Positions 17,524 through 25,986 of a stretch of DNA of 64,000 nt are shown in pieces. This stretch comes from Lysinibacillus fusiformis (GTDB lineage: Bacteria; Bacillota; Bacilli; Bacillales_A; Planococcaceae), in NCBI GenBank assembly GCA_030027265.1, contig JASENG010000005.1, forward strand, positions 62,001 to 126,000, in the 5' to 3' direction. Numbering within the stretch: the stretch's first letter is position 1; the number at the start of each line of letters is the position of its first letter. The notes under the pieces are model-generated. The model was not told where the DNA came from and did no database searches. It saw only the letters and a program-made list of their open reading frames with translations. A program made the translations under genes and the position numbers.

Positions 17524-18792
17524 CTATAAATCATCTAACGCTATTACTTCTCCGTTTGAGGCATTCACTCCGTAATGGCAATCTAATTTTCCACATAAAA
17601 CGTATTGTTTTTGCTTAAAATCAAAAACATAATATGGTTTTAACTCAAACATACTTTTAAGTTTTTCATATGCATCTTCCTTTGTAATTGTTACTTGACC
17701 AGGGGATTGAAAATCATCAAAGGTTTTCAACATTAATTTGCTGTCCATGTAATTTACAGCTTGAAAACTTTTTGAATCTATCCAAACCTTAATTTTCCTC
17801 TGAAAAACGCGATAGTCCTGATGCACCGCTTTTAAGGTGGCGTGAATCGACCCTTTATCACGATAAAGTTCTTTTAATGCCCAATTTCCAGATTCACCCG
17901 GATACTCCTGGCATAAAAGATTCTTGACTGCCACCATACATTTCTTTTGTTCTACTTTTGTAATCGAGAATGCATCAGGGGATGGTTCACATGAAAATGC
18001 TTGATCTGCTGTAAGATCTTCAATCCAATCGATCTTTTTTCGTTCAAAGGGCTTTTTCATTGGTTCATCCCAAAAAATTGTTTGATCCATTTTCAAAAAA
18101 TTGCTTTCATTTGCAAAAACCCCAAAAGGAATCGTTTTTGTTCCATTATTTGTCGCAAAAATTTCTTCCAGCGCATAAATCGGGTATAATTTCTTTTGTT
18201 CATAAGAAGGATATTCAATCAGCTTCAATTGTTCCTTTCCCAACTGTTCTAATCTATCAAGTGAAAGGTCATATTTTTCTTCTTTTATCAGCTCTTTTGA
18301 AGGAAATTGACCATAAATCGAAAACAACGTGAGCATTCCTTCCCGGTCAAACTTGATGTCAATATATCCAGGTGGTGAAACGGCAACACCATCAATACAT
18401 GACTTAAAGTAAAGTTCGCCCCCCTCCTCTCTATTCAATCGGAATTGTTCTCCATACGTTAATTCCGTTTCAGCTTCAATCCATTTGATGATGTCTTCCT
18501 TATTAAGATTGCTAAATGTAATCCCATTTTCTGCATAGGATTTCCCCATTACAAAAATAACACTCTTAAATTTACGGCTTTTCAAATCTATCTCAACGCT
18601 TGCCGTACCGTCTGGATTTGAACCATCATCTTCTTGTACAGCGTGATTCGGAAACCATTCCATCGATAATGTATAGACAGTCTCATTGCAGCTATTTACA
18701 CTCCGATAAAACCGATGTTCTTGTAAATAATAGTTGTTTAATCCTAATTTAGTTTTTGTAAAATCAATTAATTCTTGTATTCTTAAATCCAT
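17524..18792 (-). CDS. Uncharacterised protein, possible YcdB/YcdC-repeat relative
   Basis: About 422 residues, soluble, no signal peptide. Segments such as ITKEDAYEKLKSMFELKPYYVFDF with YGVNASNGEVIALDDL at the end, and a similar arrangement in the first half (TFSNLNKEDIIKWIEAETEL...FDREGMLTLFSIYG), suggest two copies of a PepSY/YcdB-like (DUF4901-type) module. That assignment is tentative. The start at 18792 has GAGGT eight bases upstream; five extra codons are open before it. It is followed by hairpin repeat copy 1. Confidence 0.55.
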   Translation of the reverse strand: MDLRIQELIDFTKTKLGLNNYYLQEHRFYRSVNSCNETVYTLSMEWFPNHAVQEDDGSNPDGTASVEIDLKSRKFKSVIFVMGKSYAENGITFSNLNKEDIIKWIEAETELTYGEQFRLNREEGGELYFKSCIDGVAVSPPGYIDIKFDREGMLTLFSIYGQFPSKELIKEEKYDLSLDRLEQLGKEQLKLIEYPSYEQKKLYPIYALEEIFATNNGTKTIPFGVFANESNFLKMDQTIFWDEPMKKPFERKKIDWIEDLTADQAFSCEPSPDAFSITKVEQKKCMVAVKNLLCQEYPGESGNWALKELYRDKGSIHATLKAVHQDYRVFQRKIKVWIDSKSFQAVNYMDSKLMLKTFDDFQSPGQVTITKEDAYEKLKSMFELKPYYVFDFKQKQYVLCGKLDCHYGVNASNGEVIALDDL

Positions 18793-18882
18793 ACAATTTG
18801 ACCTCATTCTCAGCTTAATTTGTACTCTTAGAAATCGTTTGAGACTATTTTATAATCATAAATCTATCACTCAACTATCCAA

Positions 18883-19071
18883 TTATTCCTTATTGCTTAC
18901 CCTTTTCCATTTATATGGTATTTTTGCCCAATTGTAAAAGAGCATAATGAGAAACGTTGCAAAACAAACCCCTATATTATCTATCCATCTAATATCCTTG
19001 TTAATAATTAATTGATACATAGTTAAAACCACAAAATTGATGAATGGAAATCTGATACTATCCTTGAACAT
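18883..19071 (-). CDS. Small membrane protein, unknown
   Basis: About 62 residues with two predicted helices (IRFPFINFVVLTMYQLII and IDNIGVCFATFLIMLFYNWA) and a basic tail (KIPYKWKRVSNKE). The ATG at 19071 is preceded by GGGAGTG; eight more codons are open upstream. It is the last of three small genes running leftward from 19978. Family not recognised. Confidence 0.55.
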   Translation of the reverse strand: MFKDSIRFPFINFVVLTMYQLIINKDIRWIDNIGVCFATFLIMLFYNWAKIPYKWKRVSNKE

Positions 19072-19114
19072 GTCCACACTCCCATTACAAACCAAATCTC
19101 GTCTGCTTAACTCG

Positions 19115-19691
19115 TCAGATTCCTGATATCACTAACGAAAAAGTGACTACAATAATTATAAAGGCCAATACCATTCCAACAGCAACACCTATAAGATTTG
19201 ACTTCCAAGTATATCCTTTCAAATCTGATTCAGAATTGGATCGGTCTACCTTTCTAAAGTGGATAATCAAATTAATATTTACTATAACCAACAGTAAAAA
19301 GACTATGATAGACATAAAAAGAGGCTCTATTTGAAAAATATTATCTGTTGAATTATGATTCCAATAAAATTGCAAGAACATTAAGCCACTTAGGATCAAG
19401 TTCCATATATATCCAACTTTTCGTTGTTTGTACCATTCACTACCCATTTTTTGCTTTTCATAGATTGCTACTTGTTCAAAAAGAGTGATAATAGATTTTG
19501 TAGAGTCGCCCTTGAAAAATCCAAAGATTGCTTGAAAAAACAAGAGCACCGCCAAGAACTAAGAAAAAGTATGCAAATGTTATACTAAAAACATTAATTA
19601 TAATAAAAAAGATTATTAACGTTATTAATAGAATCCCATTTGTCATAGCAACTTGCTTCAACCTCATATTGCTTAACTCTTTTTGTTCCAT
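19115..19691 (-). pseudogene. Multi-pass membrane protein, frameshifted at a T6 run
   Basis: Two overlapping frames make one protein of about 190 residues. The first begins MEQKELSNMRLKQVAM (AAAGGTG upstream) and carries two helices. The second continues FQAIFGFFKGDSTKSIITLFEQ and carries three more helices (about IWNLILSGLMFLQFYW, MSIIVFLLLVIVNINLII, VGMVLAFIIIVVTFSLVI). The switch lies at six Ts on the coding strand (A run at 19535-19540); five Ts would give one continuous frame. Family not recognised. It is either a null allele, a homopolymer sequencing error or slippage. Confidence 0.6.
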
Positions 19692-19736
19692 CGACATCAC
19701 CTTTCCGACTAATGAAAATGGCCTCAATTTCTCACC

Positions 19737-19978
19737 TTACTGTTCCATGCACATCAATTCCCGTATTTCATCTGTAAAGTTTGATGCTGTCAGGTAAGTT
19801 TCTCCTTCTCCTACCATATACATGAGGGTACTATTTTCACCTTCTTCTCCTAACCATAAATGAATCGCATGCGTAGGAAAATCCCCATCATATTTAATTT
19901 TTGTGAGGGCTTCACTATGTTTAGATAGAAAATAAATGAAACTCCAGTAAAAGCAATGATTGAAAATATGTCTTCCAT
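19737..19978 (-). pseudogene. Small protein with N-terminal helix, probably frameshifted
   Basis: AGGAGGG six bases before an ATG at 19978 marks the start (MEDIFSIIAFTGVSFIF, a membrane helix). That frame stops after 42 codons. The other frame carries on as SKHSEALTKIKYDGDFPTHAIHLWLGEEGENSTLMYMVGEGE and ends at 19737. One base missing in the run at 19929-19932 would join them into about 80 residues. Function unknown. It is probably in one operon with the two membrane genes to its left. Confidence 0.45.
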
Positions 19979-20089
19979 TGGAATCCCTCCTGCCTGTTTG
20001 GAGTTTATCATGAATTGGTAATATCTTCAATTTCCTTATGGATTTATTTGAAGTCAGGGATTGATAATTAAGTAAGATGCAGGGGTAAA

Positions 20090-20166
20090 ATGAAGAAAAC
20101 CGAAGGGGATGTCATCATCCCCTTCGGTCAATTGTAAAAATGATTAGTATTTGAAAAAACGCAAGA
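20090..20166 (-). repeat. 77-bp hairpin repeat, copy 2 (terminator of degV-like gene)
   Basis: Second copy of the repeat at 17253-17329. Here the 11-base stem is perfect (arms 20099-20109 and 20118-20128), followed on the minus strand by TTTTCTTCATTTT. It is a convincing intrinsic terminator about 115 bases after the DegV gene. It also contains a 15-codon frame on the plus strand whose last eight residues match those of copy 1. Confidence 0.75.
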
Positions 20167-20281
20167 AAAATTCGGTTTGTCTTCCACTCTCTAGCGCTCA
20201 AATGGAATAACCTAGCGCGCGGTCGAACTAAGTTGTTTACGAACTTATAAGGTTGATCGGTTTATAAAGCAAACAAGCAAC

Positions 20282-21124
20282 CTATTCCGCGAAATAAATA
20301 AACCCAATTGCTCCAGGTCCTGTATGTGTACTGATGATTGGAGAAGTGAATTTAACTTCTACATCAGTGAAACCCGTTGATTTGATGAGCTCGATTAGAG
20401 GATTCCCTAATGTTGTCAAACCGTCTGCATGTGAAATACCGACTGCTTTTACGGTCTTGCCTTCCACATCCTCCTGGAATTGCTTAAATAAATAGCTAAT
20501 CACTTGTTTATGGCTTCTTGCTTTGGCAACAGGTGTATAAGAACCGTCATCGAGTGTAGCAATTGGTTTAATATTTAGCAAGGATCCAATCATGCCTGTT
20601 CCTTTTCCAATACGCCCACCCTTGATAAGGTTATCTAGTTTATCCACTACTACAAATAATCTTGTATTTTTTCTTACCTCTTCTAATCGCGCAATAATTT
20701 GTTCCACTGTAGCCCCTGCGTCACGAAGTTTAATGGCTTCGCGAAGTTGAATCGCAAGTCCAACTGCAATATAACGTGAGTCAAATACGGTAACGTCCGA
20801 ATCACTCATTTCTGCTGCTTGTCTTGCCGAATCGAAAGTTCCGCTCATTGACCCAGTCATATGGATTGAAATAATCTGGTCCCCATTGCTTCCAAGCTGA
20901 TCATAAAGTTCTTTAAATTTCCCTGGTGCAGGCTGAGAACTTTTTGGTAATTCCTTCGAATTTTTCATTAACGCCAGAAATGATTCAGGCTCTACATCTT
21001 GTCCATCAATATAGGTTTTTCCATCAATTTGAATTGTTAAAGGTACGACTTGAATGTCATGTTCCATTAATTCTTCTTTTGTTAAATCACAAGTTGAATC
21101 TGTAACAATATGAATTCGTCCCAA
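20282..21124 (-). CDS. DegV-family fatty-acid-binding protein
   Basis: 280 residues with the DegV signatures VTDSTCDL at the N-terminus, TSQP-type (KSSQPAPGKF), SIHMTGSMSGTFDSA (headgroup-binding serines), KLDNLIKGGRIGK and HTGPGAIGF. In Gram-positives, DegV/FakB proteins hold fatty acids for the FakA kinase. No fakA is nearby, so the FakB role is inferred from the family. The stand-alone gene ends in hairpin repeat copy 2. Confidence 0.92.
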   Translation of the reverse strand: MGRIHIVTDSTCDLTKEELMEHDIQVVPLTIQIDGKTYIDGQDVEPESFLALMKNSKELPKSSQPAPGKFKELYDQLGSNGDQIISIHMTGSMSGTFDSARQAAEMSDSDVTVFDSRYIAVGLAIQLREAIKLRDAGATVEQIIARLEEVRKNTRLFVVVDKLDNLIKGGRIGKGTGMIGSLLNIKPIATLDDGSYTPVAKARSHKQVISYLFKQFQEDVEGKTVKAVGISHADGLTTLGNPLIELIKSTGFTDVEVKFTSPIISTHTGPGAIGFIYFAE

Positions 21125-21321
21125 AATGACACATCCTTAAATATATTAGAAACATTATAATACAAATTTTCAATCTGTAATAATGACAAATGTAATCGAT
21201 TTCAGAAAAAGTATTAGTTTGTGTATTGAATGTTCACAATTAACATAAGAACCATATGACAAATGATAGTGTTCGCCCATTAACTATTCAAGTATAGTTA
21301 TCGGCATAAGGAGTGAAATCA

Positions 21322-21963
21322 ATGGAAAATAACGAAGCATTTGACTATAAAAATTGGAAAGAAGAATTATGGAACGCCATTACACACGGGGTTGGCTTAT
21401 TTATTAGTATTCCTTCGTGCGTCCTTTTAATATTACTAGCAGTTCAATCCGGAAGTGCAATCCAAATTGTGTCGTATTCGGTATTTGGCAGCTCACTGGT
21501 TCTTTTATTTTTAATGTCGACCTTATTACATAGCATGCCTGAAAAATATAAAAGATTTTTCTCTATTTTGGATCATTCTTCTATATACATTTTGATTGCC
21601 GGGAGTTATACACCATTTTTACTAATTGCGATTGATGGTGTACTAGGAATTGTCCTGCTATGCATCATTTGGTCAATTGCTGTGTTCGGAGTGGTATTTA
21701 AATGTCTATTCATTCATAGGTTTGAAACGTTCTCACTGATCCTTTACATTGCAATGGGATGGCTAATCATTTTTGCCATCAAACCCATTTACCAATTTAT
21801 ACAATTCGATGGCCTTACTGTTCTGCTTGCTGGGGGATTATTATTCACGTTCGGCTCCATCTTTTACGCTTGGAGAAAGCTGCCATACAATCATGCAATT
21901 TGGCATTTGTTCGTAATTGCAGGTTGCGCTTGCTTGGTGGTATGTGTGGCGTTTTATTTATAA
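21322..21963 (+). CDS. Hemolysin III / PAQR-family membrane protein
   Basis: About 213 residues with seven predicted helices. The family zinc-site pattern is visible: H in TLLHSMPEKYKRFFSILDHSSIY and the C-terminal HAIWHLF. The ribosome site AAGGAG lies eight bases before the ATG at 21322; a GTG nine bases upstream is less likely. Physiological role in bacilli unknown despite the name. Divergent from degV. Confidence 0.9.
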   Translation: MENNEAFDYKNWKEELWNAITHGVGLFISIPSCVLLILLAVQSGSAIQIVSYSVFGSSLVLLFLMSTLLHSMPEKYKRFFSILDHSSIYILIAGSYTPFLLIAIDGVLGIVLLCIIWSIAVFGVVFKCLFIHRFETFSLILYIAMGWLIIFAIKPIYQFIQFDGLTVLLAGGLLFTFGSIFYAWRKLPYNHAIWHLFVIAGCACLVVCVAFYL

Positions 21964-21989
21964 AGAGTTCCAACTATATTATTACACGT

Positions 21990-22036
21990 TCTATAGGATG
22001 AAATATCCTTTTGTTTAACATAATTCGTCCTATAGA
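21990..22036. repeat. Inverted repeat, 13-bp arms
   Basis: TCTATAGGATGAA and TTCGTCCTATAGA (one wobble pair) separated by about 21 bases. It lies 27 bases downstream of the hemolysin III gene. No T-tract follows the right arm, so it is either a weak terminator or an unassigned hairpin. Confidence 0.5.
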
Positions 22037-22202
22037 CAGCATCTATTTGAGTTTTCTAATTCGCGGAAGTACCGTATTGCCCAATGTACACACCTTCTTA
22101 GACAACTCCCTCTTTTAATCCCTGCAAAAAAAGCCATCCAATATGGATGACATCTCAAAGACTTAAAATTCTATAAATAAATTAATTACGAATCTAGAAA
22201 CA

Positions 22203-22850
22203 TCAAGTATTTAAATCGCTTAATGAAGAAGTGAATCCGTTTTTCATACTAAATTTTCTTATTTTAAAACTGACTATTATAAATGCAAGTGTAATAATGA
22301 TGCTGAATATCCATTCTGTTATATTTAAATATATGATGATTTTCCCATAGCCATCCACTCCATAAGAGGCAATCAACCACGACTTCAACAAGTTTTGACA
22401 TAATCCTCTAAACACAAATAACGCAGTTAATAGCTGAAACCAATTAAATAAGCCTTTAGATGAAAATAAGGCGATGCTGCTTGCTCGTTCATGTCCCTGC
22501 AAAACGGCAAAATCTGCTGCAAAATAAAGCGCTAATGGTTTCTTGACAATCATGGAAATTAGAAAAACAGCTACAAAAAAATATCCGAGATATACTTGAT
22601 TCCAAAGCATAGTTTCTGCATTGCGCGATAATAAATTTACACTTGTTGAGCAACAGAGAGAGCTTATTATGAAAAGTCCAGTAATATTAAACTGCTTTTC
22701 TTTGTAGAAACGATAACCCGTATAGAAAATTCCAGGTATTGTTGAAAGAAGCATTGAATAATAGTCCCCGAGAGGCTCTTTCGCAAAGTTCCAAATGAAA
22801 TATGGGATAGCTGCATAAAAAATCAAATCGAAAATTGCAATTCTTTTCAT
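22203..22850 (-). CDS. VC0807-type integral membrane protein
   Basis: 215 residues with about six helices. The opening MKRIAIFDLIFYAAIPYFIWNF, a GYRFYKEKQFNITGL loop and the KPLALYFAADFAVLQGHE stretch fit the VC0807 family of unknown function. Its ATG overlaps the MerR stop in ATGA, so the pair is one operon under the MerR-type promoter upstream. A role in response to the MerR effector (a drug or other hydrophobic compound) is inference. Confidence 0.7.
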   Translation of the reverse strand: MKRIAIFDLIFYAAIPYFIWNFAKEPLGDYYSMLLSTIPGIFYTGYRFYKEKQFNITGLFIISSLCCSTSVNLLSRNAETMLWNQVYLGYFFVAVFLISMIVKKPLALYFAADFAVLQGHERASSIALFSSKGLFNWFQLLTALFVFRGLCQNLLKSWLIASYGVDGYGKIIIYLNITEWIFSIIITLAFIIVSFKIRKFSMKNGFTSSLSDLNT

Positions 22851-23593
22851 TGTAGCCTCCCACTATTCTCAACATAATGGGAAATAGCTTCATCTATAAA
22901 TGAAACCAACTTTGAATCAAATCGATAAAAACCCAGATCTTTATCCCCATTTTTAATTAGCTGCCAAGTTTTTTGAGATAATTCTATATTTCCTTGATAC
23001 ATCTTATGAACTAATGCTAACCACCTTCCAGCTAATTTTTGGGCAATTTCACTCTTCGGGTCTCCATTTAAATTTTTTTGAACATCTGTTATTAAGGAAA
23101 TCCAGTTATTTGTTTGTTCACTGCCATCCCCTATTACCGGAAGAGTATCAATTACATTTTGCTCTTCCATCGAAAAATAGTCTTCTTTTATTTTATATAG
23201 TTCAAATTTGTTTGTTGGATAACTATTAATGGATTCAAAAAGCTTGATCCATTTAGTTTCATTTTCAAGAAGCGAGAAATCAAGCAATGCCTGAATAGAT
23301 CGCTCCATTTTTTCCAGTTTTTCTCGTTCGGATTGAATCATTTTCAAACGCAAATGCAGAAGTTCAGTTATTTCCATTAGCTTATTCTTTAAAATTTCAT
23401 GAATTGATTCTAATGGCAGCCCAAATTCCTTTAGTATCATAATATTGTGTAGTTTTGTAATATTTTCTTCGGTGTATTGTCTATGGCCGCCTTCACTCTT
23501 AACAGAAGGTTTAAGCAAGCCTATTTCATCATAATATCTAAGTGTTCTAACAGTAATATTACTTAGCTTTGCAAGTTGACCGATTGAATACAT
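22847..23593 (-). CDS. MerR-family regulator with effector-binding domain
   Basis: 248 residues. The MerR HTH opens YSIGQLAKLSNITVRTLRYYDEIGLLKPS. A coiled dimerisation helix follows (about 75-110), then a TipAS-like C-terminal effector domain (about 125-245). Members such as Mta and TipA activate their own promoter by untwisting a long spacer, and the promoter at 23631-23661 has that architecture. It is translationally coupled to the membrane protein gene. Confidence 0.88.
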   Translation of the reverse strand: MYSIGQLAKLSNITVRTLRYYDEIGLLKPSVKSEGGHRQYTEENITKLHNIMILKEFGLPLESIHEILKNKLMEITELLHLRLKMIQSEREKLEKMERSIQALLDFSLLENETKWIKLFESINSYPTNKFELYKIKEDYFSMEEQNVIDTLPVIGDGSEQTNNWISLITDVQKNLNGDPKSEIAQKLAGRWLALVHKMYQGNIELSQKTWQLIKNGDKDLGFYRFDSKLVSFIDEAISHYVENSGRLQ

Positions 23594-23630
23594 GCGTATT
23601 TACCCCTTTTATGGAAATTTTATTACTTTC

Positions 23631-23661
23631 ATTATAAAAGCTAACGTAACGTTAGGTTCAA
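23631..23661 (-). promoter_or_regulatory. MerR-type promoter with 19-bp spacer and operator dyad
   Basis: On the minus strand: -35 TTGAAC, exactly 19 bases, then -10 TATAAT. The spacer holds the dyad CTAACG-TTA-CGTTAG (23641-23655). A 19-bp spacer with a central dyad is the hallmark of MerR-activated promoters. It lies about 38 bases upstream of the merR start, so autoregulation and co-regulation of the membrane gene are expected. Confidence 0.85.
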
Positions 23662-23764
23662 GAATTATTTAATTTTTTCTACATATTAATAAGTAAAAAA
23701 AACTAGTAAAAAAGATTAGAATAAAATAAAAAGACCCTTCAAAGAGCCTTTCCAGAACACTTCT

Positions 23765-24556
23765 TCACTTTATTGCAAGTTTTATTGATAAATTTATATC
23801 TTCCTTAAAAACACCATTTTTATCTATTCCCAACAATTCTTCTTTTAAATGTTGTTCAAAAAAATCAACCTTGTCTCCCAAAAATCGTCTAGATCCAAAG
23901 GAAGTGGAGTATAAATTTCCGATTATTGAGTCCAGGTTCCATTCATGTGTATAAGGGGGCAACTCATGCGTTTCCAAAGCAAATTGTGAATTGGATATTA
24001 TTTCTTGGTAACTGACTGCTGGTGGAGAGTATGTAGTATTTCCCGCTCTTCTTTCAGTTCCATACCAGTGATGGACGACTTCATTAACTTTCTTCTGCCA
24101 AGGTAACAGTTGTTTATTTGGTGAGTAATTATCAATGATTGCAATACCCCCTCCATCGGAAATCATGGGATATAAAGTATCGAGAACCTTTTCTCTATTC
24201 ATCCAGTGAAATGCTTTAGCGATTGTTACAACTCTAAACTTCCCATCAAATTGTTGCTTATATGTATTAAGATCACCGTTAAACCACGCAAAATTATCGG
24301 CTCTAAATTCTTTCTCCAAGCGTCTAGCTTCTTCAATCATTTCGGGCTCTGTATCAATCCCCACTATGCTTTCAAACCAATCAGTAAATCGAAATGCTAC
24401 TTGTCCTGTCCCGCATCCTAAATCGAGCATATGACCTTCCCCATCAAGAGAGAACCGATCGATCAAAAATCTAATTAAAGATGCCGGGTATAATGGTCTA
24501 AATCGGGAATAATACCAAGCAGTCCCTTTAAATAAGTCATGGCCATAATTTTTCAT
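23765..24556 (-). CDS. Class I SAM-dependent methyltransferase
   Basis: 263 residues. SAM motif I is LDLGCGTGQVA (about 42-52), with the acidic ribose ligand in GIDTEPEM and a NGDLN motif. The FHWM element (AKAFHWMNREKVL) places it with small-molecule methyltransferases of the UbiE/YcgJ type. Substrate unknown. A related gene lies at 25987-26748. Stand-alone. Confidence 0.8.
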   Translation of the reverse strand: MKNYGHDLFKGTAWYYSRFRPLYPASLIRFLIDRFSLDGEGHMLDLGCGTGQVAFRFTDWFESIVGIDTEPEMIEEARRLEKEFRADNFAWFNGDLNTYKQQFDGKFRVVTIAKAFHWMNREKVLDTLYPMISDGGGIAIIDNYSPNKQLLPWQKKVNEVVHHWYGTERRAGNTTYSPPAVSYQEIISNSQFALETHELPPYTHEWNLDSIIGNLYSTSFGSRRFLGDKVDFFEQHLKEELLGIDKNGVFKEDINLSIKLAIK

Positions 24557-24603
24557 TAGCTGTTCCCTCTTTTATCGTAAAATTTAAGCTTTAATTTTTC
24601 AAA

Positions 24604-25113
24604 TCAGTAAAAATAGTGATCTATATCTTTACCATTCCTAAAAATGATATAATTCATTTTTTCTTCTTGGAGCATTTCCAAAATCTGTGATTTGCTTTTC
24701 TTTTCAAAAATTTTGTTCCATCTAAACATCGCCTTAAAAATACTAAAAGAAGGTGTATAGTTGGCGGATTCGACTCCGATTAGTTGTCTTATATATCTTC
24801 TGATAATCCTAAATCTTCTTAGCCCATATGGAGTATCCAAAAATATGATTAACTCTGCACTTTTCAAGCTCTTGTATATCCACGGTTGAAAATGTGTACC
24901 TTCAATAATCCACAACTCAGTATGAATAATGTTCTCTAAATTTTCATCTCGATCTATATCGGACCTTCTAATATCCCCGGATTTATGCCTTTCCCAGACA
25001 ACATTATCCAATTCAAAATATGGAATGTTATATTTATTTGCCAGAGTTCTAGCTAATGTCGTTTTACCGCTGCCGACTGAACCTATAATATGTATTCTAT
25101 TCGGAATTTTCAT
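24604..25113 (-). CDS. P-loop kinase-like ATPase (FlaR/adenylate-kinase-like)
   Basis: About 169 residues. Walker A is IIGSVGSGKTTLA (near residue 14), followed by YFELDNVVWERHKSGD and WIIEGTHFQPW, a pattern shared by proteins labelled 'DNA topology modulation protein FlaR' and shikimate/adenylate-kinase-like ATPases. The lid region is arginine-rich (RRFRIIRRYIRQ). Substrate unknown. The ATG at 25113 has AGGTGGG five bases upstream; a 24-codon upstream extension is open but unsupported. Confidence 0.75.
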   Translation of the reverse strand: MKIPNRIHIIGSVGSGKTTLARTLANKYNIPYFELDNVVWERHKSGDIRRSDIDRDENLENIIHTELWIIEGTHFQPWIYKSLKSAELIIFLDTPYGLRRFRIIRRYIRQLIGVESANYTPSFSIFKAMFRWNKIFEKKSKSQILEMLQEEKMNYIIFRNGKDIDHYFY

Positions 25114-25246
25114 GGTTTCCCACCTATATATATCAATAAGATTATTGTTTAATTCAAACAGTACTTTGACACAGATCAAGCTCATTCAATCAAATATTCG
25201 ACAAAAGTAGTCAATTCCCTTTTTCTCCCTAAATTGTAAAGTTAGC

Positions 25247-25296
25247 TTGACCTTAGCGTGAAATGTCAAGTACACTTAACGTAAAGTATACTTTAC
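25247..25296 (+). promoter_or_regulatory. Promoter and palindromic operator of the XRE gene
   Basis: TTGACC, 18 bases, then TACACT form a plausible SigA promoter. Immediately downstream is the perfect 16-bp palindrome GTAAAGTATACTTTAC (25281-25296), covering the expected transcription start. It is a likely autorepressor site for the XRE protein encoded 17 bases further on. Confidence 0.6.
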
Positions 25297-25312
25297 CTTA
25301 GTAGGTGAGAAA

Positions 25313-25510
25313 TTGAAGAACAATATTAAAGAAATGCGCGTAAAACATCAGTTGACTCAGGATGACTTAGCAGAACGATTGGAAGTTTCAAGACAAACGA
25401 TTATCTCACTTGAAAAAGAACGCTACAATCCTTCAATTACGCTAGCTTTTAAGCTTGCACGATTATTCGGATGCCAAATTGAAGATATTTTTAGTTATGA
25501 GGAGGAATAG
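25313..25510 (+). CDS. XRE-family HTH regulator (YozG-like)
   Basis: 65 residues, essentially one helix-turn-helix: MRVKHQLTQDDLAERLEVSRQTIISLEKERYNPS, then ALKLARLFGCQIEDIF-type end. The start is TTG with AGGTGAG just upstream. It is followed two bases later by a four-helix membrane protein, a pairing that recurs in Firmicutes. Likely represses its own operon through the palindrome upstream. Confidence 0.88.
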   Translation: MKNNIKEMRVKHQLTQDDLAERLEVSRQTIISLEKERYNPSITLAFKLARLFGCQIEDIFSYEEE

Positions 25511-25512
25511 AT

Positions 25513-25905
25513 ATGAACAAGCGAACTAAAACGAATAGAAATAAATACCTATATTTAGGTTTAGGTGTTCTATTAACAATTGAAGGGATTTATTTAAATT
25601 ATGAAGCGATACTAAATGGTGATTTTCCTGATACTATCATGCTATTGGCACTTGGGGTAAATCAGTTACTGCTTGCGTATTTATCTCCACACCTTTTCCC
25701 GAAAGATGAACGAGCAAAAGAAATTTTCGGGAAATCCATGACAATCAATTATTTTGTTCTTTTTGGTTCAATGGCTGTATTAATACTAGCTACAGGCTCT
25801 TTTGGCTTCGTAACACTCGACGCTACCCAAGTTTTGATTGTCCTGTTTTGCATCATGGCAATCGCGATTCCTGGTACAATGGTTTTTTACTCCAAAATCC
25901 TCTAA
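25513..25905 (+). CDS. Four-helix membrane protein, partner of XRE regulator
   Basis: 130 residues: a basic N-terminus, then helices at about 12-30, 40-58, 76-95 and 102-124. There are no enzyme motifs. It starts two bases after the XRE gene, so the two are coupled; GGAGG lies in the end of the XRE gene. Function unknown. Similar small membrane partners of YozG-like regulators are common. Confidence 0.75.
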   Translation: MNKRTKTNRNKYLYLGLGVLLTIEGIYLNYEAILNGDFPDTIMLLALGVNQLLLAYLSPHLFPKDERAKEIFGKSMTINYFVLFGSMAVLILATGSFGFVTLDATQVLIVLFCIMAIAIPGTMVFYSKIL

Positions 25906-25912
25906 ATAAGAT

Positions 25913-25945
25913 AAACGATTCCTGTACATATGGAATCGTTTTTGA
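25913..25945 (+). terminator. Rho-independent terminator of the XRE operon
   Basis: Ten-base stem AAACGATTCC / GGAATCGTTT, loop of nine, then TTTG. It lies eight bases after the stop codon. Confidence 0.8.
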
Positions 25946-25986
25946 TTTTACAGCAACTTATAACTTATACCATTTATCATCTGATT

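Noticed and set aside
19979-20030. N-terminal extension of the small protein at 19737-19978
   Set aside because: The ribosome site and ATG at 19978 lie in another frame; the extension reads through the ribosome site and has no start signal.
24932-25210. 93-codon plus-strand reading frame across the start of the kinase-like gene
   Set aside because: Antisense to the P-loop coding region and no ribosome site.
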